The notes beneath the pieces are model-generated. The model was not told the origin of the DNA and did not search any database. It worked only from the letters and a program-made list of their open reading frames with translations. Shown here one piece after another: positions 16,626-25,974 of a DNA stretch of 64,000 bases (its first letter is position 1; each line of letters begins with the position of its first letter). This DNA is from Emticicia agri (GTDB lineage: Bacteria > Bacteroidota > Bacteroidia > Cytophagales > Spirosomataceae). The stretch spans positions 124,001-188,000 of the forward strand of contig NZ_SEWF01000004.1 in NCBI RefSeq assembly GCF_004168285.1. Reading direction: 5' to 3'. The position numbers and the translations under genes were made by a program.

Positions 16626-18353
16626 ATGAACACTGAAATATCAGGCATAATTGCCTTATTTGTGGCTACGGTACTGTTAGCCATCCCTTTCGGCAAATAC
16701 ATAGCCAAGGTTTACGCAGGCGAAAAAACTCTTTTAGACCCTGTTTTCAATCCTGTAGAAAAGCTCTTTTATCGCATCAGTGGTATTGATGCTACGCAGG
16801 AAATGAACTGGAAACAACATTTGACTGCTATGCTTGGCATCAACTTTATCTGGTTCTTTCTAAGTATGTTCATTCTGATGAATCAGGGTTGGTTGCCCCT
16901 GAACCCTGATGGCAACCCAAGTATGTCGCCTGATTTAGCTTTTAATACAGCTATCTCTTTTATAGTCAATTGTAACCTGCAACACTATTCAGGTGAAACT
17001 GGGGCCTCTTATCTTACCCAGTTAGTGGGTTTGATGTATCTGCACTTTGTTTCTGCCGCAACAGGTATGGCCGCTTGTGCCATTGTTTTCAATGCCCTGC
17101 GTGAGCGTCAGGCTGAAAAATTAGGTAATTTTTATAATTATTTCCTAAAAAGCTGCACCCGTATTCTTTTACCTGTTTCAATGGTTGTAGCCTCATTGTT
17201 GGTCTTTAATGGTTCTCCGATGACATTCGAGGGTAAAGACACCATCACTACTTTACAAGGAGATTCAGTTCAGGTATCCAGAGGTCCGGCTGCGGCTTTT
17301 ATAGCCATTAAACACTTGGGTACCAATGGTGGTGGTTTCTTTGGGGTCAACTCTGCTCACCCATTTGAAAACCCCAGCTACTTTACTAATGGAATAGAAA
17401 TGATTACACAGATGCTTATTCCTTTTGCGTTCATTTTTGCCCTGGGTTATTACCTGAACAGAAAAAGACTTGCCTGGACAATTTTTGGCGTAATGACCGT
17501 AGGTTTCTTGTCGCTTACTATACCAACAGTTATTGCTGAAATGAACGGTAGTCCGGCAATAGCCCATTTAGGAGTTGTGCAACCTAACGGAAGCATGGAA
17601 GGCAAAGAAGCCCGCTTTGGTACGGCTGCCTCCGGTTACTGGAGCATTGCTACTACGGTTATCTCTACCGGTTCGGTTAATAGTATGCACGATAGCAGTA
17701 TGCCGCTTTCAGGCGCCATGCAATTATTAGCCATGATGATTAATGCCTTTTACGGAGGTTGTGGCGTAGGTATCTTGAACTATTTCATTTTCATCGTTCT
17801 GGCCGTATTTATATCCGGACTCATGGTAGGTCGTACACCTGAGTTTTTAGGCAAGAAAGTAGAGGCAAGAGAGGTAAAAATTGCCGCTATCATAGCTATC
17901 CTTCACCCATTTTTGATTTTAGTTGGTGCAGCTTTGTCTTCTTATTTAGCTGCCAGAGATGCCCCAATGGGTTGGTGGTTTAATGGAAACGCCACAGGCT
18001 GGCTGAATAATCCGGGGTATCATGGCTTCTCTGAAATGCTTTACGAATATACTTCAAGTGCTGCCAATAATGGCAGTGGTTTTGAGGGTCTTGGCGACAA
18101 TAACCCATTCTGGAACATTACTACAGGTATTGTGCTTTTATTGAGCCGCTATTTACCAATCATTGGCCCGGTAGCTATTGCAGGCTTGCTGGCAAGTAAA
18201 AAGTATATCCCTGAAAGTGCAGGAACCCTGAAAACTGATACTTCAACCTTTGCCATTATGACCTTTGCCGTAATAGCCATTATTGCTGCCTTATCATTTT
18301 TCCCTGCGCTGGCTTTAGGCCCGTTAGCAGAACATTTTAAGCTATTTAAATAA
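16626..18353 (+). CDS. kdpA: KdpA, K+-channel-like subunit of the KdpFABC ATPase
   Basis: A 575-aa inner-membrane protein with about ten helices, full length for the family. Selectivity-filter-like loops are visible: [13 protein letters not shown] near residue 116, [19 protein letters not shown] near 233, [15 protein letters not shown] near 375 and [16 protein letters not shown] near 482. These correspond to the four pore repeats of the SKT-superfamily K+ channel. KdpA selects K+ and passes it to KdpB. It is second in the kdpFABC order, 5 bp after kdpF and 8 bp before kdpB. Identification is certain. Confidence 0.98.
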   Translation: MNTEISGIIALFVATVLLAIPFGKYIAKVYAGEKTLLDPVFNPVEKLFYRISGIDATQEMNWKQHLTAMLGINFIWFFLSMFILMNQGWLPLNPDGNPSMSPDLAFNTAISFIVNCNLQHYSGETGASYLTQLVGLMYLHFVSAATGMAACAIVFNALRERQAEKLGNFYNYFLKSCTRILLPVSMVVASLLVFNGSPMTFEGKDTITTLQGDSVQVSRGPAAAFIAIKHLGTNGGGFFGVNSAHPFENPSYFTNGIEMITQMLIPFAFIFALGYYLNRKRLAWTIFGVMTVGFLSLTIPTVIAEMNGSPAIAHLGVVQPNGSMEGKEARFGTAASGYWSIATTVISTGSVNSMHDSSMPLSGAMQLLAMMINAFYGGCGVGILNYFIFIVLAVFISGLMVGRTPEFLGKKVEAREVKIAAIIAILHPFLILVGAALSSYLAARDAPMGWWFNGNATGWLNNPGYHGFSEMLYEYTSSAANNGSGFEGLGDNNPFWNITTGIVLLLSRYLPIIGPVAIAGLLASKKYIPESAGTLKTDTSTFAIMTFAVIAIIAALSFFPALALGPLAEHFKLFK

Positions 18354-18361
18354 GAATTTCC

Positions 18362-20404
18362 ATGACCAGAAATAATCAAATTCCGCTATTTGACAGTCAA
18401 TTGGTAAAAGAAGCTATCGGCCAGTCTTTTATCAAACTCAATCCCCGATTAATGTTTCGTAACCCGGTTATGTTTACAGTAGAAATCGGAACCGTTATCA
18501 TGTTGATTGTTTGTATTGCTATCTTTTCAGGTGCTACCAATCAAGGTAGTCTTGCTTACAATGTTATTGTCTTTTTAATTCTGTTGATTACATTGCTCTT
18601 TGCCAACTTTGCCGAAGCTCTTGCCGAAGCCCGTGGCAAAGCACAAGCCAATAGTTTACGCAAAACCCGTGAAGAAACACCTGCCAAAGTGATTCAGACT
18701 GTCGGAGAAATGTATCTGAATGAGATAAAGATGGTTCCCTCATCTTTATTAAGAAAAGGAGATGTATTTGTGTGCGAACCCGGAGATATTATCCCGACTG
18801 ATGGAGAAATTATTGAAGGCTTGGCAACGATTGACGAAAGTGCCATTACAGGTGAGTCTGCTCCGGTGATTCGTGAGGCAGGTGGTGATAAAAGTAGTGT
18901 AACCGGTGGTACAAAAGTATTGTCTGATAAAATCAAGGTAATTGTAACTACCCAACCCGGTGAAAGCTTTTTAGATAAAATGATTGCGCTGGTTGAAGGA
19001 GCAAGCCGTCAGAAAACACCTAACGAAATTGCATTAACAATCCTGTTAGCTGCCTTTACCATCATCTTTATCATTGTGTGTGTAACGCTGAAACCTTTTG
19101 CAGATTATGCGCAAACACCTATCACCATTGCTGCTTTTATCTCACTTTTTGTGTGTTTGATACCTACTACCATTGGTGGGCTGCTGTCTGCCATCGGTAT
19201 TGCGGGTATGGACAGAGCTTTACGTGCCAACGTGATTACCAAATCAGGTAAAGCCGTAGAAACTGCCGGAGACATTGATGTGCTGCTTTTAGATAAAACC
19301 GGAACCATAACCATCGGTAACCGCAAAGCCACTCACTTTTATCCAACCAAAGGTGTAAACGAACAGGATTTTATCAAAGCCGCAGTATTGAGTTCGATGG
19401 CTGATGAAACGCCTGAAGGGAAATCAATCATTGAACTGGCTGATGTAAATCCATCAAGCTATAAAATCAGCAAGCCTGTTTTTATCAAATTCACTGCTGA
19501 AACCCGTAGTTCGGGTGTTGATTTTGAAAATATAAGAATCCGCAAAGGAGCTTATGATGCCATTAAAAAATTAGTTGAAAAAGCCGGAAATGTTTTCCCG
19601 GCTGAAACAGGCGAAAGAGTAAAGAGTATTTCAAGCAATGGGGGTACTCCACTGGTAGTTTCAGAAAATGAAAAAGTATTGGGCGTAATTGAGTTACAGG
19701 ATATTATCAAGACAGGGATTCAGGAACGGTTTGAACGTTTGCGCAAAATGGGTGTAAAAACCGTGATGGTAACAGGAGACAACCCACTAACCGCTAAATA
19801 CATTGCCGAAAAAGCCGGAGTTGATGATTTTATTGCCGAAGCCAAACCCGAAGACAAAATGCAGTATATCCGCAAAGAACAACAATCAGGTAAATTAGTG
19901 GCCATGATGGGAGACGGCACAAATGATGCCCCTGCCCTTGCCCAAGCCGATGTGGGAGTAGCTATGAATAGTGGAACACAAGCGGCTAAAGAAGCTGGTA
20001 ACATGGTTGACCTTGACAATGACCCAACCAAGCTGATTGAGATTGTAGAAATTGGCAAGCAATTATTAATGACTCGTGGAACCTTGACCACTTTTTCTAT
20101 CGCCAACGACGTAGCCAAATATTTTGCCATTGTTCCGGCCTTGTTTATTGCTACCATACCTGCCTTACAGGGTTTAAATATCATGAATCTGCATAGCCCT
20201 GAAAGTGCCATTCTTTCGGCGGTCATTTTCAATGCAATTATTATCCCGTTACTCATTCCACTGGCCTTGAAAGGTGTGGCGTATAAACCTATTGGTGCAA
20301 GCGCCATTCTTCGCCGCAACTTGTTAATTTATGGTCTGGGCGGTATTGTTGTGCCATTCATTGGTATTAAAATCATCGACCTTGCCGTATCACTTTTTAT
20401 CTAA
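18362..20404 (+). CDS. kdpB: KdpB, catalytic P-type ATPase subunit
   Basis: A 680-aa P-type ATPase. The phosphorylated aspartate is D311 in [10 protein letters not shown]; the dephosphorylation motif is TGES ([10 protein letters not shown] near 160) in the actuator domain; the hinge is [18 protein letters not shown] near 515. The Kdp-specific [26 protein letters not shown] precedes the phosphorylation site, reported here only as a family marker in two parts ([25 protein letters not shown]). It hydrolyses ATP to drive K+ uptake through KdpA. It is 8 bp after kdpA and followed 7 bp later by kdpC. Identification is certain. Confidence 0.98.
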   Translation: MTRNNQIPLFDSQLVKEAIGQSFIKLNPRLMFRNPVMFTVEIGTVIMLIVCIAIFSGATNQGSLAYNVIVFLILLITLLFANFAEALAEARGKAQANSLRKTREETPAKVIQTVGEMYLNEIKMVPSSLLRKGDVFVCEPGDIIPTDGEIIEGLATIDESAITGESAPVIREAGGDKSSVTGGTKVLSDKIKVIVTTQPGESFLDKMIALVEGASRQKTPNEIALTILLAAFTIIFIIVCVTLKPFADYAQTPITIAAFISLFVCLIPTTIGGLLSAIGIAGMDRALRANVITKSGKAVETAGDIDVLLLDKTGTITIGNRKATHFYPTKGVNEQDFIKAAVLSSMADETPEGKSIIELADVNPSSYKISKPVFIKFTAETRSSGVDFENIRIRKGAYDAIKKLVEKAGNVFPAETGERVKSISSNGGTPLVVSENEKVLGVIELQDIIKTGIQERFERLRKMGVKTVMVTGDNPLTAKYIAEKAGVDDFIAEAKPEDKMQYIRKEQQSGKLVAMMGDGTNDAPALAQADVGVAMNSGTQAAKEAGNMVDLDNDPTKLIEIVEIGKQLLMTRGTLTTFSIANDVAKYFAIVPALFIATIPALQGLNIMNLHSPESAILSAVIFNAIIIPLLIPLALKGVAYKPIGASAILRRNLLIYGLGGIVVPFIGIKIIDLAVSLFI

Positions 20405-20411
20405 TACAATT

Positions 20412-20972
20412 ATGAAAACATTATTTTCAGCTATCAGACTTACCTTGGTAAGTATGGTACTATTCGCAGTCATCTACCCTCTTCTCATTACAGGTATTGC
20501 CCAACTGGCACCTAATCAGGGAAAAGGAGAAACCATAGAAATAAATGGCAAAACCGTTGGTTATCAGAAAATAGGACAGTCTTTTACAGCCGATAAATAC
20601 TTCTGGAGCCGTCCGTCGGCTGCCGGATATAACGCAGCAAGTTCAGCCGGAAGCAATAAGGGAGCCACTAATCCGGATTATCTGGCAACTGTGCAGGCAA
20701 GAATTGATACTTTTCTGGTTCATAATCCGAAAGTGGTCAAATCACAAATTCCTTCAGAAATGGTTACGGCTTCAGGCAGTGGTTTAGACCCTGATATAAC
20801 TCCCACATCGGCCAGAATTCAGGTAAAACGCATTGCAGATACAAGAAAAATTTCAGAAGATAAAATCTTAGCTTTGATTGACTCACATACACAAAAACCA
20901 TTGTTAGGCTTATTCGGTACAGAAACCATTAATGTACTGGAATTGAATGTGGGTTTAGATGAGTTGAAGTAA
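20412..20972 (+). CDS. kdpC: KdpC subunit of the K+-transporting ATPase
   Basis: A 186-aa protein, starting at the ATG at 20412 (MKTLFSAIRLTLVSMV), which fits the 7-bp gap after kdpB; an open frame beginning inside kdpB is not the true start. It has one N-terminal helix (about 8-30), then the periplasmic KdpC domain: FTADKYFWSRPSAAGYN near 60, SGSGLDPDITPTSARIQVKR near 120 and PLLGLFGTETINVLELN near the end. KdpC assists ion loading in the complex. Identification is certain. Confidence 0.97.
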   Translation: MKTLFSAIRLTLVSMVLFAVIYPLLITGIAQLAPNQGKGETIEINGKTVGYQKIGQSFTADKYFWSRPSAAGYNAASSAGSNKGATNPDYLATVQARIDTFLVHNPKVVKSQIPSEMVTASGSGLDPDITPTSARIQVKRIADTRKISEDKILALIDSHTQKPLLGLFGTETINVLELNVGLDELK

Positions 20973-20980
20973 GTTAATTT

Positions 20981-21083
20981 TTAACCACGGAGTAACACGG
21001 AGTTAAGGCACGGACTTGCACTAAGTTAAATTAAATATCTCTGTGAAACTCTGTGCCTACCTCCAGGATACTCAGTGGTTAAA
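20981..21083. repeat. CCACGGAGT-family palindromic repeat, copy B
   Basis: It begins TTTAACCACGGAGTAACACGG and ends with the inverse, ATACTCAGTGGTTAAA. Inner words GGCACGG and TCTGTGCC are partly inverted. It fills the gap between kdpC and the porin gene. Confidence 0.75.
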
Positions 21084-21110
21084 TTCAAAAAATATTTAAG
21101 TACAACAAAA

Positions 21111-22169
21111 ATGAAAAAACTACTTTTAACGGCATTTGTGTTCATGATTTTGAAAGCAAATGCTCAGGAAACACCAAACCCACTGACATTTTCGGGTTAT
21201 GTAGAAACGTATTATAGTTACGATTTCAGTAATCCCGCAAATCACGAAAAATCGTTTTTTTTGTATAATCACAATCGACACAATGAGTTGAATCTGAATT
21301 TAGGGTTATTAAAAGCAAACTATACTACCGATAAAATGCGAGCCAATTTAGGGATTATGTTGGGTACTTATGCCCAGTACAATCTGGCTGCCGAACAGGG
21401 GCTTTTAAAGAATTTGTATGAAGCCAATATCGGGGTAAAAATTTCAAGAAAAAGTAATCTTTGGATTGATGCAGGCGTGATGCCGTCTCATATAGGTTTC
21501 GAAAGTGCCATCGGTAAAGACTCATGGAATCTAACAAGGAGTTTATTAGCCGAAAACTCTCCCTACTATGAATCAGGTGTAAGAGTTTCTTATACATCAG
21601 CCAATGAAAAATGGTATCTGGCCGGATTGGTTCTTAATGGCTGGCAACGTATTCAGCGAGTACCGGGAAACCAGACACCTGCGTTTGGTACACAGTTGAC
21701 CTACAAACCCAATTCGAACGTAACCCTTAACTGGAGTACCTATGTAGGCAACGAGCAACCTGACAGTGCAAGTAAATGGAGATATTTTAATAATCTTTAT
21801 AGCCAGTTTCAATTGAATGAAAAATTTGGATTGACCGCAGGTTTTGATTTTGGCTATGAACAAAAATCTAATAAAAGTACTGCCTATAATGTATGGCTGA
21901 CACCCATTTTAATTGCCCGCTATGCAGCTACCGATAAATTCAGAATTGCCGCAAGAGCAGAATATTATCAGGATACAAACGGGGTGATTATTGCCACCGG
22001 AACACCCTATGGTTTTCAGACATTTGGCTATTCTGTGAATCTTGATTATGCCATTATCGACAATTTATTATGGCGTGCAGAAGGCAGAATTTTAGACAGC
22101 AAAGACAAAATATTTGCCGATAAAAACCAGAATTTCTATGTAACCAGTGTTTTTTGTTTTAGTTTTTAA
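21111..22169 (+). CDS. Outer-membrane porin of the Kdp locus
   Basis: A 352-aa protein, started at the ATG at 21111 (MKKLLLTAFVFMILKANAQ, a signal peptide) rather than the GTG at 21075 inside the repeat. The mature part alternates as a beta-barrel (FSGYVETYYSYDF, FFLYNHNRHNELNLNLG, VRVSYTSANEKWYLAGLVLNGW) and ends in an aromatic C-terminal strand, FYVTSVFCFSF, as expected for an outer-membrane barrel. It follows kdpC in the same orientation and precedes the KdpD-type gene. It may admit K+ or other small solutes to the periplasm when Kdp is induced. The barrel is clear; specificity is inferred only from context. Confidence 0.82.
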   Translation: MKKLLLTAFVFMILKANAQETPNPLTFSGYVETYYSYDFSNPANHEKSFFLYNHNRHNELNLNLGLLKANYTTDKMRANLGIMLGTYAQYNLAAEQGLLKNLYEANIGVKISRKSNLWIDAGVMPSHIGFESAIGKDSWNLTRSLLAENSPYYESGVRVSYTSANEKWYLAGLVLNGWQRIQRVPGNQTPAFGTQLTYKPNSNVTLNWSTYVGNEQPDSASKWRYFNNLYSQFQLNEKFGLTAGFDFGYEQKSNKSTAYNVWLTPILIARYAATDKFRIAARAEYYQDTNGVIIATGTPYGFQTFGYSVNLDYAIIDNLLWRAEGRILDSKDKIFADKNQNFYVTSVFCFSF

Positions 22170-22181
22170 TTTCAACAATTG

Positions 22182-22280
22182 AATTAACCACGGAGTAACA
22201 CTGAGTTAAGGCACGGAGTAGCACTGTTTTTTATCCTCCGTGTAACTTCGTGCCTAACTCTGTGAAACACCGGGGTAAAA
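22182..22280. repeat. CCACGGAGT-family palindromic repeat, copy C
   Basis: It begins AATTAACCACGGAGTAACACTG and ends CTCTGTGAAACACCGGGGTAAA. Inner words GGCACGGAG and CTTCGTGCC are inverted. It fills the gap between the porin gene and the KdpD-type gene. Confidence 0.75.
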
Positions 22281-22297
22281 TAATCAACAGTCTTACA

Positions 22298-23434
22298 ATG
22301 ATGTCAACACCAGATAACAAAGAAGAAAACGTACAGCATTTTTTAGATTTAATCAAAAAATCGAGACAAGGAAAGTTTAAGGTCTATATTGGTATGAGTG
22401 CCGGTGTAGGTAAAACTTTTCGTATGTTGCAGGAAGCACACGCTTTGTTACGGAATGGTATTGATGTAAAAATAGGCTATATTGAAACACATTTTCGTAA
22501 AGAAACGCATGATTTATTGGAAGGTCTGCCGATTATTCCTCGTCGGAAGATTTTTTACCGAGGTAAAGAATTAGAAGAATTAGATGTACAGGCAGTCATT
22601 AACCTTCGTCCGGAGGTGGTCATTATTGATGAACTGGCGCATACCAACATTGAGGGAAGCAAAAACGAAAAACGATGGCAAGATGTATTAGAGATTCTCG
22701 AAGCAGGGATTAATATTATCAGTGCGGTAAATATCCAGCACATCGAAAGTCTGAATGAAGAAGTAAAAGAGATTACGGGCATTGAAGTAAAAGAAAGAAT
22801 CCCCGACAGTATTATAGCCATTGCCGATGAAGTAGTAAATATTGACCTTACGGCCGATGAGTTGATTACCCGTTTGAAAGAAGGCAAAATTTACACAGCC
22901 GACAAAATACAGATGGCACTCAATAACTTTTTTAAATCGGAACAGATATTGCAGTTAAGAGAGTTGGCATTGAAAGAAGTAGCCAGTCAGGTAGAAAGAA
23001 AAGTAGAAACAGAAATTCCGAGAACTACGGCTATCAGGCACGAGAAATTTCTGGCTTGCATCAGTAGTAATGAACAAACGGCAAAGACAGTCATCAGAAA
23101 AACGGCACGGCTGGCCAGTTATTACAATAGCAAATGGTATGTACTTTATGTACAGACTCCTAAAGAAAGTCCGGATAAAATTGCTTTAGATAAACAAAGA
23201 CATCTGATTAATAATTTTAAATTAGCCACTCAATCAGGCGCAGAAATTATCAGGGTTGAAAGCGGTAATATATCAAAAAGTATTATGGAAGTAGCCGAGC
23301 AAAGACAAATTACTACAGTTTGCATTGGCAAGCCACACCTGAACCTTTTGAATGTGATTCTATCGACCAATATTTTTAATGAGCTACTGAAGAAACTATC
23401 GTTTGCAGACATTGATGTGGTGATATTGTCGTAA
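22298..23434 (+). CDS. kdpD: Stand-alone KdpD N-terminal protein (KdpD + USP domains, no kinase)
   Basis: 378 aa, ATG at 22298; an upstream GTG lies within the repeat. The KdpD domain (about 15-225) has Walker A GMSAGVGKT (32-40) and Walker B VVIIDELAHTN (107-117). A universal-stress-protein domain (about 250-378, FLACISSNEQTAKTVIRK to IDVVILS) ends the protein. Classical KdpD (about 890 aa) continues with four membrane helices, GAF, HisKA and HATPase domains; all are absent and a stop follows directly. Kinase function is probably supplied by the separate histidine kinase 109 bp downstream. In classical KdpD this N-terminal part binds ATP and tunes kinase/phosphatase balance. Here it would be a soluble regulator in trans. 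Confidence 0.9.
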   Translation: MMSTPDNKEENVQHFLDLIKKSRQGKFKVYIGMSAGVGKTFRMLQEAHALLRNGIDVKIGYIETHFRKETHDLLEGLPIIPRRKIFYRGKELEELDVQAVINLRPEVVIIDELAHTNIEGSKNEKRWQDVLEILEAGINIISAVNIQHIESLNEEVKEITGIEVKERIPDSIIAIADEVVNIDLTADELITRLKEGKIYTADKIQMALNNFFKSEQILQLRELALKEVASQVERKVETEIPRTTAIRHEKFLACISSNEQTAKTVIRKTARLASYYNSKWYVLYVQTPKESPDKIALDKQRHLINNFKLATQSGAEIIRVESGNISKSIMEVAEQRQITTVCIGKPHLNLLNVILSTNIFNELLKKLSFADIDVVILS

Positions 23435-23532
23435 GCCCCTAACCGCGCGGCGGACCGCCCCTGAAGGGGAATAATTAAAAAAAACTGCCTTCACTCCCCA
23501 TCTCCAACAGGAGAGGGAGCCGGGGGGTGAGG
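23435..23532. repeat. GC-rich hairpin repeat related to the MITE interior
   Basis: The gap between the KdpD-type gene and the kinase gene contains GCGCGGCGGACCGCCCC and ATCTCCAACAGGAGAGGGAGCC, words shared with the interior of the MITE copies at 3551 and 40945, but it lacks their GTCTCAAAAG ends. It is best read as a decayed or internally deleted relative. Confidence 0.5.
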
Positions 23533-23543
23533 TAAAAAATACA

Positions 23544-25274
23544 ATGAAAATAAGAACTAAATTGACCCTTGGTGTAGGTCTGCTATTTATACTAATCACT
23601 TTGCTGACCTACGTTGGCGCAAAGTCTATTAATGCGTTGAAAAACGATACCGAGAATATATTGGTTGCCAATTACAACACGCTCGAATATGCGCGGAATA
23701 TGTTGATGGCACTTGACGACCTCTCTACAGATAAAGGGGCTATACGCAAAATAGAAGAAAATCTTGCTAAACAACAGGCTAATATCACCGAAATCGGAGA
23801 GAAAGAAGCTACTGAACAACTTCGCAAACACCTGGCACAGTTGAAGATGAATAATTTTGACAACACAATTCACCTACTGATACGCAAAGATATTGCCGAA
23901 ATTATGCGCTTGAATATGGAGGCGATTCAAAGAAAAAGCGATGTAGCCAAACAGACAGCGGCTTCTTCAACCATCTGGATTGCTATTACAGGTACACTCT
24001 GTTTTGTGATAGCATTCACCCTACTAATTAACCTGCCAAGCAATATTGCCAGCCCAATTAAAAAACTGACTGAAAGTATCAAACAGATTGCCGCCAATGA
24101 TTACTCGCAAAGGGTCTATTTTCAGGACCATAGCGAGTACGGCGAGTTGGCCAGGTCGTTTAATACGATGGCAGAAAAACTGGAAGAATACAATAATAGC
24201 AACCTGTCTCAATTACTCTTCGAGAAAAAGCGTATCGAAACGCTTATCAATAATATGCACGACCCGGTAATCGGGCTTGATGAAAACAAGAAAATACTGT
24301 TTGCCAATGATGAAGCGCTGAAAGTAACCGGGCTGAAAGCCGAACAACTGATAGGACAACAGGCACAAGATGTATCAGTAATAAACGACCTGATGCGCTC
24401 GCTCATAAAAGATTTAATAGTGCCAGAAAAGAATAATTCGGATAAAAAGCAACCGATTAAGATTTTTGCCAACAGTAAAGAAAGTTATTTTGAAAAAGAA
24501 CTTATAGATATTGCCATTGTACCCACAGGCGAAAAACAAAAAAAGCATATCGGACACGTGATAGTGCTGAAAAACATTACACCATTTAAAGAATTAGATT
24601 TTGCCAAAACCAATTTCATTGCTACTATCTCGCACGAACTGAAAACACCTATTTCATCCATCAAAATGAGTACGCAATTGCTGGAAAAACAAAAAACAGG
24701 CACCATTAACGAAGAACAAAAACAATTGATTGACAGTATAAAAGACGATAGCCAGCGATTATTAAAAATAACCAGTGAATTACTGAACCTATCGCAGGTG
24801 GAAACCGGAAATATTCAACTGAATATCCAGAAAAGCACCCCCTATCAGATTCTGAAATATGCGCAGGAAGCCGTGAAAGTACAGGCCGAACAAAAACAAA
24901 TTCAACTGCTGACTGATGTAGAAGAGAACCTGCCCGATGTAAAGGCAGATACAGAAAAAACGGCATGGGTACTCATCAACTTTCTCACAAATGCCATTCA
25001 TTACTCGCCCGAACTAAGTAAAATTACCATCAGCATTAAGCAGGAAGAACAATTGGTCAGTTTTTCGGTAACTGATCAGGGCAAGGGCATCGAAAAACGG
25101 TACAAAGACAAAATTTTCGACAAGTATTTTCAGGTGCCGGGCAGTATCAAATCAGGTACAGGTTTAGGCCTTGCCATCAGCAAAGAATTTATAGAGGCTC
25201 AAAACGGCACTATCGGTGTTGAAAGCGAAATCGGCATGGGCAGTAGTTTCTTTTTCAAATTAGGCGTAGGATAA
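23544..25274 (+). CDS. HAMP/PAS sensor histidine kinase of the Kdp locus
   Basis: A 576-aa membrane kinase. First helix about 8-28; periplasmic four-helix-type sensor region about 30-145; second helix about 147-168 (IWIAITGTLCFVIAFTLLI); HAMP about 169-225; PAS about 230-340 (NNMHDPVIGLDENKKILFAN); HisKA with H364 in ATISHELKTPIS; HATPase with N-box NFLTNAIHYSP, DQGKGI and GTGLGLAIS. It ends the Kdp cluster, and no other unpaired kinase lies near the NtrC-type regulator. It is the likely partner of that regulator and of the truncated KdpD protein. Domain content is certain; the pairing is inferred. Confidence 0.9.
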   Translation: MKIRTKLTLGVGLLFILITLLTYVGAKSINALKNDTENILVANYNTLEYARNMLMALDDLSTDKGAIRKIEENLAKQQANITEIGEKEATEQLRKHLAQLKMNNFDNTIHLLIRKDIAEIMRLNMEAIQRKSDVAKQTAASSTIWIAITGTLCFVIAFTLLINLPSNIASPIKKLTESIKQIAANDYSQRVYFQDHSEYGELARSFNTMAEKLEEYNNSNLSQLLFEKKRIETLINNMHDPVIGLDENKKILFANDEALKVTGLKAEQLIGQQAQDVSVINDLMRSLIKDLIVPEKNNSDKKQPIKIFANSKESYFEKELIDIAIVPTGEKQKKHIGHVIVLKNITPFKELDFAKTNFIATISHELKTPISSIKMSTQLLEKQKTGTINEEQKQLIDSIKDDSQRLLKITSELLNLSQVETGNIQLNIQKSTPYQILKYAQEAVKVQAEQKQIQLLTDVEENLPDVKADTEKTAWVLINFLTNAIHYSPELSKITISIKQEEQLVSFSVTDQGKGIEKRYKDKIFDKYFQVPGSIKSGTGLGLAISKEFIEAQNGTIGVESEIGMGSSFFFKLGVG

Positions 25275-25298
25275 AGCCTGATTTTGGTTACAGGCTTT
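25273..25298 (+). terminator. Terminator hairpin after the Kdp kinase
   Basis: AAAGCCTG (25273-25280) pairs with CAGGCTTT (25291-25298) around a 10-nt loop and is followed by a pyrimidine-rich tail. The stem overlaps the kinase stop codon. It may serve both convergent genes. Confidence 0.6.
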
Positions 25299-25347
25299 AT
25301 CTTCTTCCGCTATTCTTGTTTATATAAATAGGTGCTATTGATAACTC

Positions 25348-25974
25348 TTAAGGGCATACTTTACCGTCTATCACAAAGAGTGATTCCTCACAATAGCTGT
25401 ACTGCATATTAAAAGTAATGCTTAATGTTAGGGTTACAGCTACTCTTGCTGTAACCGGAAGCGGGCTCCCTTTAATATCAATAATTAAAGTAGAACCACG
25501 ATACAATCTTTTAATGGCGTTAGCTAATGTATTATTAATTTTGTCAAGCCCATCGTTCATAAATGAAAAATTAGCGCCTGCCACGGTAACTTCATTAATT
25601 TCTATATTTGATTCTCTCAATAAAGGGACTTTTGGCGAAACACTGACTTCATTATTAGCAACCAACGATGAAATATTCATGCTTAGGGCTGTATTGCCCG
25701 TATTTCTTTTCAGTTTTATCTCTGCTGATTGAACTACCAATTCTTTAATGGTATAATCTCGCTTGTTGAGCTGACCATCTAAACCCTCTGTTAGTGTTCT
25801 GACTAACTCATCCATACTCAAATAGGAAGTCTGATTGATGCTCCCGGTGGTATTAATAGTATAAACCAGGTCTTTAGTATGGCTAATGCTCTTTTCTACA
25901 TAAATATATGGCACACGACCACAGGAAATGGCAAAAACTGAAAAAAGAACCGCAAGTAATAATAGTTTTTTCAT
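25348..25974 (-). CDS. Lipoprotein of unknown function
   Basis: A 208-aa protein with a lipoprotein signal peptide (MKKLLLLAVLFSVFAISC; Cys18 as lipidation site). The mature part is beta-rich, with two similar halves of alternating hydrophobic strands (SISHTKDLVYTINTTGSI, IKELVVQSAEIKLKR, IEINEVTVAGANFSF, LIIDIKGSPLPVTARVAVTLT). I do not recognise the family. Its start codon overlaps the stop of the upstream outer-membrane gene by 4 bp, so they are translationally coupled. It may be an envelope partner of that protein. Confidence 0.75.
   Translation of the reverse strand: MKKLLLLAVLFSVFAISCGRVPYIYVEKSISHTKDLVYTINTTGSINQTSYLSMDELVRTLTEGLDGQLNKRDYTIKELVVQSAEIKLKRNTGNTALSMNISSLVANNEVSVSPKVPLLRESNIEINEVTVAGANFSFMNDGLDKINNTLANAIKRLYRGSTLIIDIKGSPLPVTARVAVTLTLSITFNMQYSYCEESLFVIDGKVCP

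Noticed and set aside
19720-20319. 199-codon open frame opposite kdpB
   Set aside because: Shadow frame; kdpB motifs on the plus strand are unambiguous.
20331-20411. N-terminal extension of KdpC
   Set aside because: It overlaps kdpB's end in another frame; the ATG at 20412 gives the normal KdpC start with its membrane helix.
21075-21110. GTG start for the porin inside the palindromic repeat
   Set aside because: The ATG at 21111 begins a proper signal peptide; the upstream codons are repeat sequence.
22250-22297. GTG start for the KdpD-type protein
   Set aside because: It lies in the palindromic repeat; the ATG at 22298 is more plausible.
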